Positions 49,747 through 58,428 are shown, counted from the stretch's first letter. The stretch is 64,000 nucleotides of DNA from Mesorhizobium shangrilense (GCF_028826155.1 NZ_JAQGPN010000001.1:3787501-3851500), one strand, 5' to 3'. The notes: generated by a model from the sequence alone, not told the origin. A program made the numbers and translations.

Positions 49747-50041
49747 TATCTATCCTCCTTGGATGCGCGGCAGCGAGCCGGACATCAGACGAGAGTTTCA
49801 CCGGCGAAGCGGTTTGTCTAGGCGCATCGATGCGGGGGTGATTGGGCCTCAGGCCTTTTCAGCATGAAAAGAGCCGCGCCGGCATTGTCCCTGCCGGTCG
49901 CGGCTCCCTCATTCGAACGATCGCCGCCCCCGGTCGATCACTCAGACGTCCCTGTTTTTCTGTCGCGCGGCTGGCCGCCCGTGGCTGCCGCGTTCTTCCT
50001 GTTGGAGCGCCGGCCGGAGGCCGCGCCCGGAATGCGTTCGC
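49747..50041. other. Gap between the LivJ-like and SEL1-like genes
   Basis: No gene is supported in these 295 bases. They hold the SEL1 terminator at 49867-49906 and, nearer the binding-protein gene, its promoter and leader (position not resolved). Confidence 0.6.
49867..49906 (-). terminator. Terminator downstream of the SEL1-like gene
   Basis: A 14-base stem with one bulge (GAGCCGCG...CGCGGCTC outside and CCGGCA/TGCCGG inside) and a seven-base loop is followed on the minus strand by TTTT. It lies about 135 bases beyond the SEL1-like stop. Confidence 0.7.
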
Positions 50042-50308
50042 TCAGTGCATCGTCATCCACTCACGGGCCTCGCGAAGGGCGCGGGCGATATCCAGCTTCG
50101 ACATGGTGGCGGAAAGCTCGGAGCGCAGCTCTGCAGCGCGCGTCGAACCCTTGATCGCGGCGATGTTCAGCCACTTGTGAGCGGCGACCGGATCAAGTTC
50201 GCAATCGCGGCCAGTCGCGTACATCATGCCCAGTTCCAGAAGAATGTCGGCCTGAGCCGTCGAGCCCATGGTGCCGAAGCCTGCGTCGAGTATCTCAAAA
50301 CGTGCCAT
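50042..50308 (-). CDS. SEL1-like repeat protein (single repeat)
   Basis: An 88-residue cytoplasmic protein with one SEL1-like (TPR-related) repeat: ILLELGMMYATGRDCELDPVAAHKWLNIAAIKGSTRAAELR. SEL1 motifs mediate protein contacts. The C-terminus is a helix with MSKLDIARALREAREWM. Short SEL1-like proteins of this form are common in rhizobia. The start has no strong ribosome site; upstream 440 bases are AT-rich and non-coding. Confidence 0.75.
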   Translation of the reverse strand: MARFEILDAGFGTMGSTAQADILLELGMMYATGRDCELDPVAAHKWLNIAAIKGSTRAAELRSELSATMSKLDIARALREAREWMTMH

Positions 50309-50749
50309 GTTTCGTCCCCTGTCCTGTCTCCCGAGAGCGCTTGCCCGTCATCTGCGGGCCGCTCTTTCGATGCTTTCGAGAGTGCCGGGGAGCCTTGAAT
50401 CCGCCGTTAAATGGCTTGCTTAATTTGCGGAAAACAAAGCTAAAACAAGAGGTAAACGCGGGAATTCGTTAAGCATCAAGAGCCGCGGATTCGCTGGTAA
50501 TTGACGAAATTTCGCTGAAAATGTCCCCTGCCAAAGGCAAGTCTTTGATAACCACGCAGGACGGTTGCAAGCCGACCACCTCCAACGAAACGCCTCGGAC
50601 GAGGGCTGTTTCGATCCCGCGATCTGCTGATGACGCGAGCCCAGCGGGGACGCTTCCGCACCGAATCCCTTTCGACTACTGTGCACCTCGCAAGAGGAGA
50701 GCCGCGCGGGGTGGAAGAGCGCCGCGGGCGTGACGATCAGGGGAAACGC
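50309..50749. other. AT-rich non-coding region
   Basis: No gene is supported in these 441 bases. A stretch near 50400-50540 is clearly AT-richer than its surroundings, consistent with promoters of the two divergent genes. Two open frames here (50420-50908 minus and 50521-50733 plus) have no family-like composition. Confidence 0.5.
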
Positions 50750-51091
50750 ATGCTTCGCAGGACAGGACTGGCGATCGCCGCCACACTCTATCTCTCGGGC
50801 GCGGCGCTGGCCGACGACATCGTCGGCAATTGGCGCACGGATTCGGGCGAGACCGCGGTGATCGCGGGTGGCGGCCCCTTTTCCATCACGCTGAAGACCG
50901 GCAAGCACGCAGGAAAGCGCATCGGCAGCCTCAATGCGGCTGGCGACGGCAAATACGCCGGCGAGATCACCGATCCGGCCAACGACAAGACCTATTCCGG
51001 CAAGGCGACGCTGTCAGGGAGCAACCTCAAGATGAGCGGTTGCGTGCTCGGGGGCCTCATCTGCCGTTCGCAGAACTGGAAGCGGATGTAG
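50750..51091 (+). CDS. DUF2147 exported protein
   Basis: A 113-residue protein with a signal peptide (MLRRTGLAIAATLYLSGAALA). The mature DUF2147 core starts DDIVGNWRTDSGETAVI and ends with the characteristic cysteine pair around MSGCVLGGLICRSQNWKRM. DUF2147 proteins are small, secreted, lipocalin-like proteins of unknown function. The ATG at 50750 begins the signal peptide; an upstream frame has no homology. It converges on the glutathione S-transferase gene. Confidence 0.87.
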   Translation: MLRRTGLAIAATLYLSGAALADDIVGNWRTDSGETAVIAGGGPFSITLKTGKHAGKRIGSLNAAGDGKYAGEITDPANDKTYSGKATLSGSNLKMSGCVLGGLICRSQNWKRM

Positions 51092-51134
51092 CGGGCGCGG
51101 GCAAACCACCACTGCGCCCGCCCGTCACATCGAT

Positions 51135-51839
51135 CTAGGCTCGCGCCCTCTGGCCGAAGAGCACCTTTTGCGCATCCTTGTCGTCGGCAAGGTTGCGGCG
51201 GTGCTCCTGCCCGACCTCGAAACCGCGTATGACCGCCGGCCGCGCCGTGATCTCGTCGAACCACCGCTTCAGATGCGGAAAGTCCTCGAGGTCCTGGCCC
51301 TGGTTCTTATAGGACCGCGTCCAGCCGACCGAGGCGATGTCGGCGATCGAGTAGTCGCCGGCGAGGAATGGGCGGTCGGCCAGCCGCCTGTTCATGACCC
51401 CGTAGAGCCTGTTCACCTCATTGGTGTAGCGGTCGATGGCGTAGGGAACCTGCTCCGGCGCGTACTGGCGGAAATGATGCGCCTGGCCGGCCATCGGCCC
51501 CAACCCGCCCATCTGCCAGAACAGCCACTGGTCGACCTCGACGCGGCCGCGCTCGTCTTCGGGATAGAGCTTTCCGAACTTGCGGCCGAGATATTGCAGG
51601 ATGGCTCCGGATTCGAAGACCGAGATCGGCTGGCCGCCCGGCCCCTCGGGATCGATGATCGCCGGCATGCGGTTGTTCGGCGCGATTTTCAGGAATGCCG
51701 GTTCGAACTGCTCGCCCTTGCCGATATTGACGTATTTCACCACGTAGGGAACGCCGATCTCCTCGAGCATGACCGTGACTTTCCAGCCGTTCGGCGTCGG
51801 CCAATAGTAGACTTCGATCGGCTTGGTCTGTGTGGTCAT
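51135..51839 (-). CDS. Glutathione S-transferase family protein (YfcG/YghU-like)
   Basis: A 234-residue protein with an N-terminal thioredoxin-like domain and a C-terminal helical domain. The pattern YYWPTPNGWKVTVMLEEIGV and NNRMPAIIDPEGPGGQPISVFESGAIL is that of YfcG/YghU enzymes, which act as glutathione disulfide-bond oxidoreductases. The C-terminal part has FWQMGGLGPMAGQAHHFRQY and RPFLAGDYSIADIA. The ATG at 51839 has GGAGG upstream; a longer frame was not used. Substrate unknown. Confidence 0.92.
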   Translation of the reverse strand: MTTQTKPIEVYYWPTPNGWKVTVMLEEIGVPYVVKYVNIGKGEQFEPAFLKIAPNNRMPAIIDPEGPGGQPISVFESGAILQYLGRKFGKLYPEDERGRVEVDQWLFWQMGGLGPMAGQAHHFRQYAPEQVPYAIDRYTNEVNRLYGVMNRRLADRPFLAGDYSIADIASVGWTRSYKNQGQDLEDFPHLKRWFDEITARPAVIRGFEVGQEHRRNLADDKDAQKVLFGQRARA

Positions 51840-52006
51840 CCTCGAACCTCCATGTGGCGTTGACATGGAGATAGATGCGCCCAGCCGAAACGCAAGCCAG
51901 GCAGCGCCCGGACGGCCATCAAGAATTTTGAACGTCAGATGAACGGCGGGCTCAGAGGCAGTTCAGCCGCCTCGCCGCATAGTGCAGGCATTGAAGGAAG
52001 ACCCCG

Positions 52007-52168
52007 ATGCTCGCACGCCGCTTCACCATCGTCTGCCTGCTGTTGACGCTGTTCAGCATGTTCTTCGCCAGCCTGGTGGCGCAAGCCGGGCGCACGGAAC
52101 GCGGATGGCAAAACGCGCGAACGACGTGCCTCTTCAGCCAGGACATCAATTGCGGCCGCCGCCGCTGA
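52007..52168 (+). CDS. Tiny exported cysteine-containing peptide
   Basis: A 53-residue peptide with an N-terminal signal-like helix (FTIVCLLLTLFSMFFASLVAQA). The rest is short, with two cysteines (ARTTCLFSQDINCGRRR) that may form a disulfide. GAAGGAAG lies ahead of the ATG. It is followed 17 bases later by another small exported-like frame. No family was recognised, so it may be a chance reading frame. Confidence 0.45.
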   Translation: MLARRFTIVCLLLTLFSMFFASLVAQAGRTERGWQNARTTCLFSQDINCGRRR

Positions 52169-52184
52169 TCGAAGAGACCAGGAC

Positions 52185-52379
52185 ATGAGCCCGACCATCA
52201 ACACCATCGCGAAGACGCTGAGCCTGCTGCCGCGCGCCGCCTTGGTCGCGCTGCTGATCGCGGCCCCGGCGCTCGTCGCGCCGTCGCTCGCCGGCTCGAA
52301 GGACACGCTGATCGAGGCGCCAGCCCACAAGAAGATGGGCGCAGGGCTGGTCATCCTGGTGAGTCTGCAGCGGGGCTAG
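52185..52379 (+). CDS. Small exported-like peptide
   Basis: A 64-residue peptide with a predicted signal (LSLLPRAALVALLIAAPALVAPSLA) and a short tail with a second hydrophobic stretch (MGAGLVILVSLQRG). No family is recognised. The start is preceded by AGACCAGGAC. The neighbouring 53-residue peptide has a similar arrangement, which is weak support for both being genes. Confidence 0.35.
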   Translation: MSPTINTIAKTLSLLPRAALVALLIAAPALVAPSLAGSKDTLIEAPAHKKMGAGLVILVSLQRG

Positions 52380-52539
52380 TCGACCGATCGAGGCCAACAG
52401 CGCACTCCCACACCGAAGCGACCGCGACCGCGCGCCATCGCCACTCCGGCTTTGCCTTAAGCGCGATCGAGCCCCGAAAAGTTCCCTTCATACAGAATCT
52501 GCAGGGCGTGGTGCGCACCATCTCCCATCTGTCAAGAAC

Positions 52540-52557
52540 TGTCCCTATAATGGGACA
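52540..52557 (+). promoter_or_regulatory. Palindrome over the -10 region and start codon of amn
   Basis: TGTCCCTATAATGGGACA is a perfect inverted repeat with TATAAT (52546-52551) in its centre, and the first base of the amn ATG is its last base. The -10 would place transcription start at or next to the start codon. A -35 is not clear. It may be a repressor site over a promoter of a leaderless message. Confidence 0.5.
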
Positions 52558-54059
52558 TGGAAAAGAGAATCTACCCACGAGCAATTGAGACCGTCGAGCG
52601 GCCCGAGCCCTATCCGCGTCGCGATTTCACCGATGCGCGCGCCGCAGTGGAGGCGTTGAAAGGCCTCTACGAGCGCAACACGAAGTTCCTGCGCGAGGCC
52701 TTCTCATCGCTGGCCAGCACCGGCCGGGACGATCGGCGTTACCGCGCCTTCTATCCCGAGATCAGCATCCAGACGACATCGTACAGTCAGGTCGACTCGC
52801 GGCAGGCATACGGCCATCTTCCGACGCCAGGGCATTTTTCCACGACCATCACACGGCCCGACCTGTTCGAAAGCTATCTCGTCGAGCAGTTGAACTTGAT
52901 GATGCGCAATCACGGCACGCCGGTGACCGTGGGCGAGTCGCAGACGCCGATCCCGATACATTTCGCGTTCTTCGAGGGCACGCATGTCGAAGGCTCGGTC
53001 GCCGACCGCATCAAGAGGCCGATCCGCGATCTCTTCGACGTGCCCGATCTGGAAGGCACGGACGACCACATCGCCAACGGCACGCTGGAGACCATGCCCG
53101 GCGACCCGAGGCCGCTGGCGCCCTTCACCGCGCAGCGCATCGATTATTCCCTGCACCGCCTCTCGCACTACACGGCGACCAGCCCGCAGTATTTCCAGAA
53201 CTTCGTGCTGTTCACCAACTACCAGTTCTACATCGACGAGTTCTGCGTCTACGCACGCGAGATGATGGCGAACGGCGGCCGCGGCTACACGTCCTTCGTT
53301 GAACCGGGCAACGTGATCACCCCTGCCGGAGAGACGGCTCCGCAGGAAGGGGCGACACCGCCCCGCATGCCGCAGATGCCGACCTATCATCTTACCAAGC
53401 CGGGCCACGGCGGCATCACGATGATCAATATCGGCGTCGGACCGTCCAACGCCAAGACGATCACCGACCACGTCGCAGTGCTGAGGCCGCACGCCTGGCT
53501 GATGCTCGGCCACTGTGCGGGGCTGCGCAACACCCAGGCGCTGGGCGACTATGTGCTTGCGCATGCCTATGTGCGCGAAGACCACGTGCTGGACGACGAC
53601 CTGCCGGTCTGGATCCCGATCCCGCCGCTGGCCGAGATCCAGGTCGCGCTGCAGGAGGCGGTGGCGGAAGTCACGGGCCTGACCGGCTACGACCTGAAGC
53701 GCATCATGCGCACCGGCACCGTCGCCACTATCGACAACCGCAACTGGGAACTGCGGGATCAGCGCGGCCCCGTGCAACGGCTCTCGCAATCCCGCGCCAT
53801 AGCGCTCGACATGGAGTCGGCGACGATAGCGGCCAACGGCTTCCGCTTCCGCGTGCCCTACGGCACACTGCTGTGCGTTTCCGACAAGCCGCTGCACGGC
53901 GAACTCAAGCTGCCGGGCATGGCGACCGAGTTCTACAAGCGCCAGGTCGCGCAGCACCTCTCGATCGGCATCCGCGCCGTCGAGAAGCTCGCGGCCATGC
54001 CGGTTGAAAGACTGCATTCGCGTAAGCTGCGCAGTTTTTCGGAGACCGCATTCCAGTAG
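52557..54059 (+). CDS. amn: AMP nucleosidase
   Basis: Amn hydrolyses AMP to adenine and ribose 5-phosphate and regulates the AMP pool. The 500-residue protein has an N-terminal domain (FDVPDLEGTDDHIANGTLE near 160-178) and a C-terminal nucleoside-phosphorylase-type domain with MINIGVGPSNAKTITDHVAV, WLMLGHCAGLRNTQALGDY and DMESATIAANGFRFRVPYG. The ATG at 52557 lies in a palindrome and lacks a good ribosome site. Family assignment is firm. Confidence 0.93.
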   Translation: MEKRIYPRAIETVERPEPYPRRDFTDARAAVEALKGLYERNTKFLREAFSSLASTGRDDRRYRAFYPEISIQTTSYSQVDSRQAYGHLPTPGHFSTTITRPDLFESYLVEQLNLMMRNHGTPVTVGESQTPIPIHFAFFEGTHVEGSVADRIKRPIRDLFDVPDLEGTDDHIANGTLETMPGDPRPLAPFTAQRIDYSLHRLSHYTATSPQYFQNFVLFTNYQFYIDEFCVYAREMMANGGRGYTSFVEPGNVITPAGETAPQEGATPPRMPQMPTYHLTKPGHGGITMINIGVGPSNAKTITDHVAVLRPHAWLMLGHCAGLRNTQALGDYVLAHAYVREDHVLDDDLPVWIPIPPLAEIQVALQEAVAEVTGLTGYDLKRIMRTGTVATIDNRNWELRDQRGPVQRLSQSRAIALDMESATIAANGFRFRVPYGTLLCVSDKPLHGELKLPGMATEFYKRQVAQHLSIGIRAVEKLAAMPVERLHSRKLRSFSETAFQ

Positions 54060-54109
54060 GCGGCGACGTTGCCTTGAAGCCGCCTCATTCGGTGTCGCAA
54101 AAAACAGCC

Positions 54110-55156
54110 ATGTCGCTTCGTTCGCTGACTGTGTCCGCGTCACTGCTGGTGACGCTGCTCCTATCGGTGCCCTTGGTTGCCGGCTTCTTCGGGGCGTGGC
54201 ACCCGGCGTTCGATTCGTTTGCGCATTTTCGCGTCCACCTGGCGGTGCTGATGGGACTGGCGGCGCTGCCGGTCCTCTTCTCCGCCTGGTGGGGACACGG
54301 GCTCGTGGCCCTGCTACTCGCCGCCGGAGCCGTCGCGTCTGCGCTCGGCGTTCCAGCCCTCGGCATCGGGCCCGTGCATGCCGGCTTCCAGACCAGGATC
54401 AACGGGGCGCCAAGCTATACGCTGATGCACCTGAACCTGCTCTACAATAACGACCAGCCCGAAAAGGCGCTCGCGCTTGTGCGGGACCGGCGGCCTGACA
54501 TCCTGCTGCTCAGCGAAGCCTCTGACATGTGGGCGCAGCGGCTGAAGGACATGCTGGCGGACTATCCCTATCAACTCCGCTGCGGACGCGGAACGCGCCT
54601 GGGCGGCGCGGCCATCCTTTCGCGACTACCGTTCTCGCCCGACCGGCGCACGCAATGTTCCGACAACGGGCGGCTGGCGATCGCCGGCGTCGAGTTGGGC
54701 GATCGTGCGATGGATGTCGCGGCGCTGCATGTGGGCTGGCCCTGGCCGGCTGATCAGGCGGACGAGATTGCACGTCTGTCCCCGCTCCTGTCCTCGCTCG
54801 GCACCACCGCCATCCTGGCCGGCGATCTCAATGCGACGCCGTGGAGCAACGCCGCACGCCGCGTCGCCGCCGCAGGCGACCTGACACTGATCCGCTCGCC
54901 CGGACCAACATGGCTGTTCCGCTGGCTGCCCGCGAGCCTGCGTCCGCTGGTCGGGCTACCGATCGACCATGTCTACGCGAAAGGCGACGTGGTGCTGCAC
55001 AGCGGGGAGACGCTGGAGGAGGTCGGCTCCGACCATCTCCCCATCCTGATCGAGTTCAGCCTGCCGGCTGTCGATCCGCCGAGCGACGACGAGATTGCAG
55101 TCGCCGCTCTTCCTTCGCTTGAAGGCTCCAAGGATATTCGCCCCGGCCGCTACTGA
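54110..55156 (+). CDS. Membrane-anchored endonuclease/exonuclease/phosphatase-family protein
   Basis: A 348-residue protein with three N-terminal membrane helices (to about residue 95) followed by an exonuclease/endonuclease/phosphatase domain. The acidic-histidine motifs are visible: LLSEASDMWAQR, LHVGWPWPADQ, AGDLNATPWSN, and GSDHLPILIEF, whose Asp-His are catalytic. It probably acts on phosphoesters outside or at the membrane. The ATG at 54110 begins the first helix. Its 3' end overlaps the convergent DUF922 gene by seven bases. Confidence 0.85.
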   Translation: MSLRSLTVSASLLVTLLLSVPLVAGFFGAWHPAFDSFAHFRVHLAVLMGLAALPVLFSAWWGHGLVALLLAAGAVASALGVPALGIGPVHAGFQTRINGAPSYTLMHLNLLYNNDQPEKALALVRDRRPDILLLSEASDMWAQRLKDMLADYPYQLRCGRGTRLGGAAILSRLPFSPDRRTQCSDNGRLAIAGVELGDRAMDVAALHVGWPWPADQADEIARLSPLLSSLGTTAILAGDLNATPWSNAARRVAAAGDLTLIRSPGPTWLFRWLPASLRPLVGLPIDHVYAKGDVVLHSGETLEEVGSDHLPILIEFSLPAVDPPSDDEIAVAALPSLEGSKDIRPGRY

Positions 55157-55743
55157 ACGAGCCGATCCACCAGCCGGGAGACCACGCCGCCGTCACGGTG
55201 CTCGCGCGCATCGAAATCCCGCTGCTGGGCCTCGTACTTGTCGTAGGCCGCCGCAACGCGGCGCTTCACCTCGGCACGTGCGGCGAAGCAATGCGGATCG
55301 CGTTTGATGGATACTGCGGCCACCGACTTCTCGGCCGTCTTCACCATGCGCTGCGCGATCGCCCCGTGAGTCTCTTCGTGCTTCCTGACGCCGCGCAGGA
55401 ACGCGTTCCACTTCTTTCCCATCGCCGGGGAAAGCCGGGAAACGACCCGCGGATAGGTGTAGGTGATGTCGATGTTGGCATTGACCCGCTGGACGCGACA
55501 ATCACGGCCATTCGACTGCCAGGCAATGTCCCAGGTCACCGCATAGCGTGTCTGCGCGATGGCGCGCGTCAGGAAGCCGTGCTTGGGGCCCTTGCGGTCC
55601 ATCTGGTTGAGCAGGTCATCGCCCGTCTTCCCGACGATGGCGTAGTTCTTGACGCTGCTGATGATCTTCACTTCAGCTGCAGCGTGCCCGCTCAGCGCAA
55701 TACAGGCGACAGCCGTCAATCCTGCAGTGAAAAGCGTGCGCAT
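55150..55743 (-). CDS. DUF922 exported putative zinc protease (second copy)
   Basis: A 197-residue protein with a signal peptide (MRTLFTAGLTAVACIALSGHAAA) and the DUF922 core SVKNYAIVGKTGDDLLNQM. The HEETH motif is at residues 122-126 and aligns with the HEEAH of the copy at 20829-21431. The C-terminal part is charged and ends DGGVVSRLVDRLVQ. The ATG at 55743 begins the signal peptide; a start at 55776 is unlikely. Confidence 0.85.
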   Translation of the reverse strand: MRTLFTAGLTAVACIALSGHAAAEVKIISSVKNYAIVGKTGDDLLNQMDRKGPKHGFLTRAIAQTRYAVTWDIAWQSNGRDCRVQRVNANIDITYTYPRVVSRLSPAMGKKWNAFLRGVRKHEETHGAIAQRMVKTAEKSVAAVSIKRDPHCFAARAEVKRRVAAAYDKYEAQQRDFDAREHRDGGVVSRLVDRLVQ

Positions 55744-55857
55744 AGCGCCTGCCCCATGTTTCCAACACGAAAACACAGTAGCCCGCCCTATTCAATCGGT
55801 AAGTTCCCGACAGTGGCAAGCCCCATGCCGATTTGCCGCCCTTGCCGCGCCCTGCCC

Positions 55858-57537
55858 TCACATGCCCGGATAGACCGGTCCCTCGCCGCCCTGTGGCGGC
55901 ACCCAGTTGATGTTCTGGTTGGGGTCCTTGATGTCGCAGGTCTTGCAGTGCACGCAGTTCTGCGCGTTGATGACGAAGCGGACGTCCTTGGCCTCGGGGT
56001 CGGCGGCGGCGTTGCCGTCCTTGTCGACCCATTCGTAGACCCCGGCCGGGCAATAGCGCGTCGACGGGCCGGCGAAGACGTCGTGCTCGGAGCGCACCTG
56101 CAGCGCCATGTCGCCGACCTGGAGGTGGACCGGCTGGTCCTCCTCGTGATTGGTCGAGGACAGGAACACCGACGACAGCCGGTCGAAGGTCAAGACGCCG
56201 TCGGGCTTCGGATAGGCGATCTTCCTGTGGTTGGCCGCCGGCTCCAGCGATTGGGCGTCGGTCTTGCCGTGCTTCAGCGTGCCGAACAGGGAGAAGCCGA
56301 ACAGCGAGTTGGTCCACATGTCGAGGCCGCCGAGCGCCACGCCGGCGGCGGTGCCGAAGCGCGACCACAGCGGCTTGACGTTGCGCACCTTCTTGAGATC
56401 CTTGCCGATGTCGGACGCCCGCCAGGCCGCCTCGTAGGCGGCCAGTTCGTCATGGGCTCGCCCGGCGGCGATCGCCTCGGCCACGTGCTCGGCCGCCAGC
56501 ATGCCCGACAGCACCGCATTGTGGCTGCCCTTGATGCGCGGCACGTTGACGAAGCCGGCCGAGCAGCCGATCAGGGCGCCGCCCGGGAAGGCCAGCTTCG
56601 GCACCGACTGCCAGCCGCCCTCGGTGATGGCGCGCGCGCCGTAGGAGATGCGCTTGCCGCCCTCGAAGACGCCGCGGATCGCCGGATGCGTCTTGAAGCG
56701 CTGGAACTCCTCGAACGGCGACAGCCAGGGATTCTTGTAGTTGAGGTGGACGACGAAGCCGACCGCCACCTGGTTGTCCTCGAGATGGTAGAGGAACGAG
56801 CCGCCGCCGGTCTTCATGTCGAGCGGCCAGCCAAAGGAGTGCTGCACCAGGCCCGGCTTGTGGTGCTCCGGCTTGACCTCCCAGAGCTCCTTCAGGCCGA
56901 TGCCGAACTTGCCGGGCTCGCGGCCCTCGTCGAGGCCGTAGCGGGCGATCAGCTTCTTGGCCAGCGAGCCGCGCGCGCCCTCGCCGATCAGCACGTACTT
57001 GCCCAAGAGCGCCATGCCGGGGGCGAAGGCCGGGCCATGCGTGCCGTCGCGCTCCACGCCCATGTCGCCGGTGACCACCCCGGTCACCGCACCGGCCTCG
57101 TCATAGATCAGGTCGGCGGCGGCAAAGCCCGGATAGATCTCGACGCCGAGCGCCTCGGCCTTGGCCGCCATCCATTTGCAGACGTTGCCGAGCGAGACGA
57201 TGTAGTTGCCGTGATTGTTCATCAACGGCGGCATCAGGAGGTTGGGCAGCCTGACCGAGCCGGCCGGCCCCAGGACCAGGAAGTGGTCGTCCGTCACCGG
57301 CGTCTTGAACGGGTGATCGTCGTCGTTGCGCCAGCCCGGCAGCAGCCGGTTGATGCCGATCGGGTCGACCACTGCGCCGGACAGGATGTGCGCGCCGACC
57401 TCGCCGCCCTTCTCCAGCACCACGACCGACAGGTCCGGATTGACCTGCTTCAAGCGGATGGCGGCGGCGAGACCAGCAGGACCGGCGCCGACGATGACGA
57501 CGTCGAACTCCATGCTTTCCCGTTCGACTTCGCTCAT
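55858..57537 (-). CDS. Electron transfer flavoprotein-ubiquinone oxidoreductase
   Basis: ETF-QO passes electrons from ETF (acyl-CoA and amino-acid dehydrogenases) to ubiquinone at the inner membrane. The 559-residue chain has the FAD-binding VVIVGAGPAGLAAAIRL near 12-28 and, near the end, the 4Fe-4S cysteines YCPAGVYEW and NCVHCKTCDIKDP. The final GGEGPVYPGM is conserved. The ATG at 57537 matches the family start; a longer frame to 57789 does not. A palindrome in its promoter suggests control by a MerR-type LiuR-like regulator. Confidence 0.95.
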   Translation of the reverse strand: MSEVERESMEFDVVIVGAGPAGLAAAIRLKQVNPDLSVVVLEKGGEVGAHILSGAVVDPIGINRLLPGWRNDDDHPFKTPVTDDHFLVLGPAGSVRLPNLLMPPLMNNHGNYIVSLGNVCKWMAAKAEALGVEIYPGFAAADLIYDEAGAVTGVVTGDMGVERDGTHGPAFAPGMALLGKYVLIGEGARGSLAKKLIARYGLDEGREPGKFGIGLKELWEVKPEHHKPGLVQHSFGWPLDMKTGGGSFLYHLEDNQVAVGFVVHLNYKNPWLSPFEEFQRFKTHPAIRGVFEGGKRISYGARAITEGGWQSVPKLAFPGGALIGCSAGFVNVPRIKGSHNAVLSGMLAAEHVAEAIAAGRAHDELAAYEAAWRASDIGKDLKKVRNVKPLWSRFGTAAGVALGGLDMWTNSLFGFSLFGTLKHGKTDAQSLEPAANHRKIAYPKPDGVLTFDRLSSVFLSSTNHEEDQPVHLQVGDMALQVRSEHDVFAGPSTRYCPAGVYEWVDKDGNAAADPEAKDVRFVINAQNCVHCKTCDIKDPNQNINWVPPQGGEGPVYPGM

Positions 57538-57669
57538 CACATCCTCCGAGTTGGCTGGCCGATCAAAATCCTGCTGGCGTTTCGGCTGCTTAGCGCATCC
57601 CGCAGCGTTGCGAAACCGGCCTATGCGCCGCACCTTGCCCCCCGCGTGCGGCATCACGGGGTAGGCTGC

Positions 57670-57702
57670 TCCATATGGCTCGTTGACGTTAGCGTCAATG
57701 AG
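57670..57702 (-). promoter_or_regulatory. etfQO promoter with LiuR-like palindrome
   Basis: TTGACGTTAGCGTCAA (57683-57698) is a 16-base palindrome with TTGACG/CGTCAA arms and a four-base centre; the outer three bases pair again as CTC/GAG after one mismatch. Read on the minus strand, its first arm is a -35-like TTGACG, followed after exactly 17 bases by TATGGA (57675-57670). A MerR-type activator would sit in this spacer. Start of transcription would be near 57663. Confidence 0.5.
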
Positions 57703-57803
57703 GTCGACCCATCGCGCGGGCGCTATTTTCTGTGGCCTGCCACCCCGTTCTCGGCCATATTCGGTGCAACGATACGGGCAGCAGCGCATGAGGGAGGCAG
57801 GCG

Positions 57804-58391
57804 TTGAGGAAGATGCTGGCCGCTATGTTGGCGTCGTCGCTGACCGTGATGCAGGCCGCCGCCGGCGATGGAACGGCTTGGCGGGCTGGAGCCTATTCGT
57901 TCTCGGACGAGAAAGGCGGCTTCAGGATCACCTCTGTCCGGGGCAAGGGCGTCCTCGACGACCCGATCATCATCACTCAGGAGCTGAATTCGGCAAGCCC
58001 CGTAACGCTGGTCATCCGCACGACCAAGCCGATCCGGCCCTTTGACAGCGCGGACATGTTCGCCAACGGGAATCTGCGACTGAGGCTGGAAACGCTGAAC
58101 AACAGCGGCCAGGCATGGGTCGAGTTCGAGTTCGAGCTGCAGGAGATTCTCGACCAGGCGAGCGTCTATGGCGACGGACTCTCCTTCGACCAGCGGCGCG
58201 AGGACGCCCGGCACATCGTGTCGGACAGTTTTGCGCGCTTCGACCGCAATTTCGAGCCATACGACCGGCTCCGCTTCATCGAAGGGCGCATCGACCCCCT
58301 GAAGATCGGCTCTTTCGAATTCCTGATCACCGACTTCACGCCGCGCCGCACCTTTTATCTCGTGCAGGATCCGCGCATCCCGTCATCCTGA
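57804..58391 (+). CDS. Exported protein of unknown function
   Basis: A 195-residue protein with a short signal peptide (MRKMLAAMLASSLTVMQAAA). The rest looks beta-rich: AYSFSDEKGGFRITSVRGKG, PVTLVIRTTKPIRPF and WVEFEFELQEILDQ, with FDRFEP-like charged segments before DFTPRRTFYLVQDP. No family was recognised. The start is TTG at 57804 with GGGAGG upstream; ATG at 57813 is an alternative. It diverges from etfQO and is on the same strand as the glycosylase gene 37 bases later. Confidence 0.75.
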   Translation: MRKMLAAMLASSLTVMQAAAGDGTAWRAGAYSFSDEKGGFRITSVRGKGVLDDPIIITQELNSASPVTLVIRTTKPIRPFDSADMFANGNLRLRLETLNNSGQAWVEFEFELQEILDQASVYGDGLSFDQRREDARHIVSDSFARFDRNFEPYDRLRFIEGRIDPLKIGSFEFLITDFTPRRTFYLVQDPRIPSS

Positions 58392-58428
58392 TGTTGCATC
58401 CATCGGCAAGGGCGCGGTAGCTGGAAGC

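Noticed and set aside
50400-50540. AT-rich stretch as a replication origin or horizontally acquired island
   Set aside because: It is short, without DnaA-box clusters or mobile genes; it fits ordinary divergent promoters.
50420-50908. A minus-strand gene in the AT-rich gap, overlapping DUF2147
   Set aside because: No ribosome site or recognisable motif, and its start lies inside DUF2147 on the other strand.
55198-57807. Long open frame antisense to ETF-QO and DUF922
   Set aside because: Its composition is that of a reverse-strand shadow; ETF-QO has complete FAD and iron-sulfur motifs.
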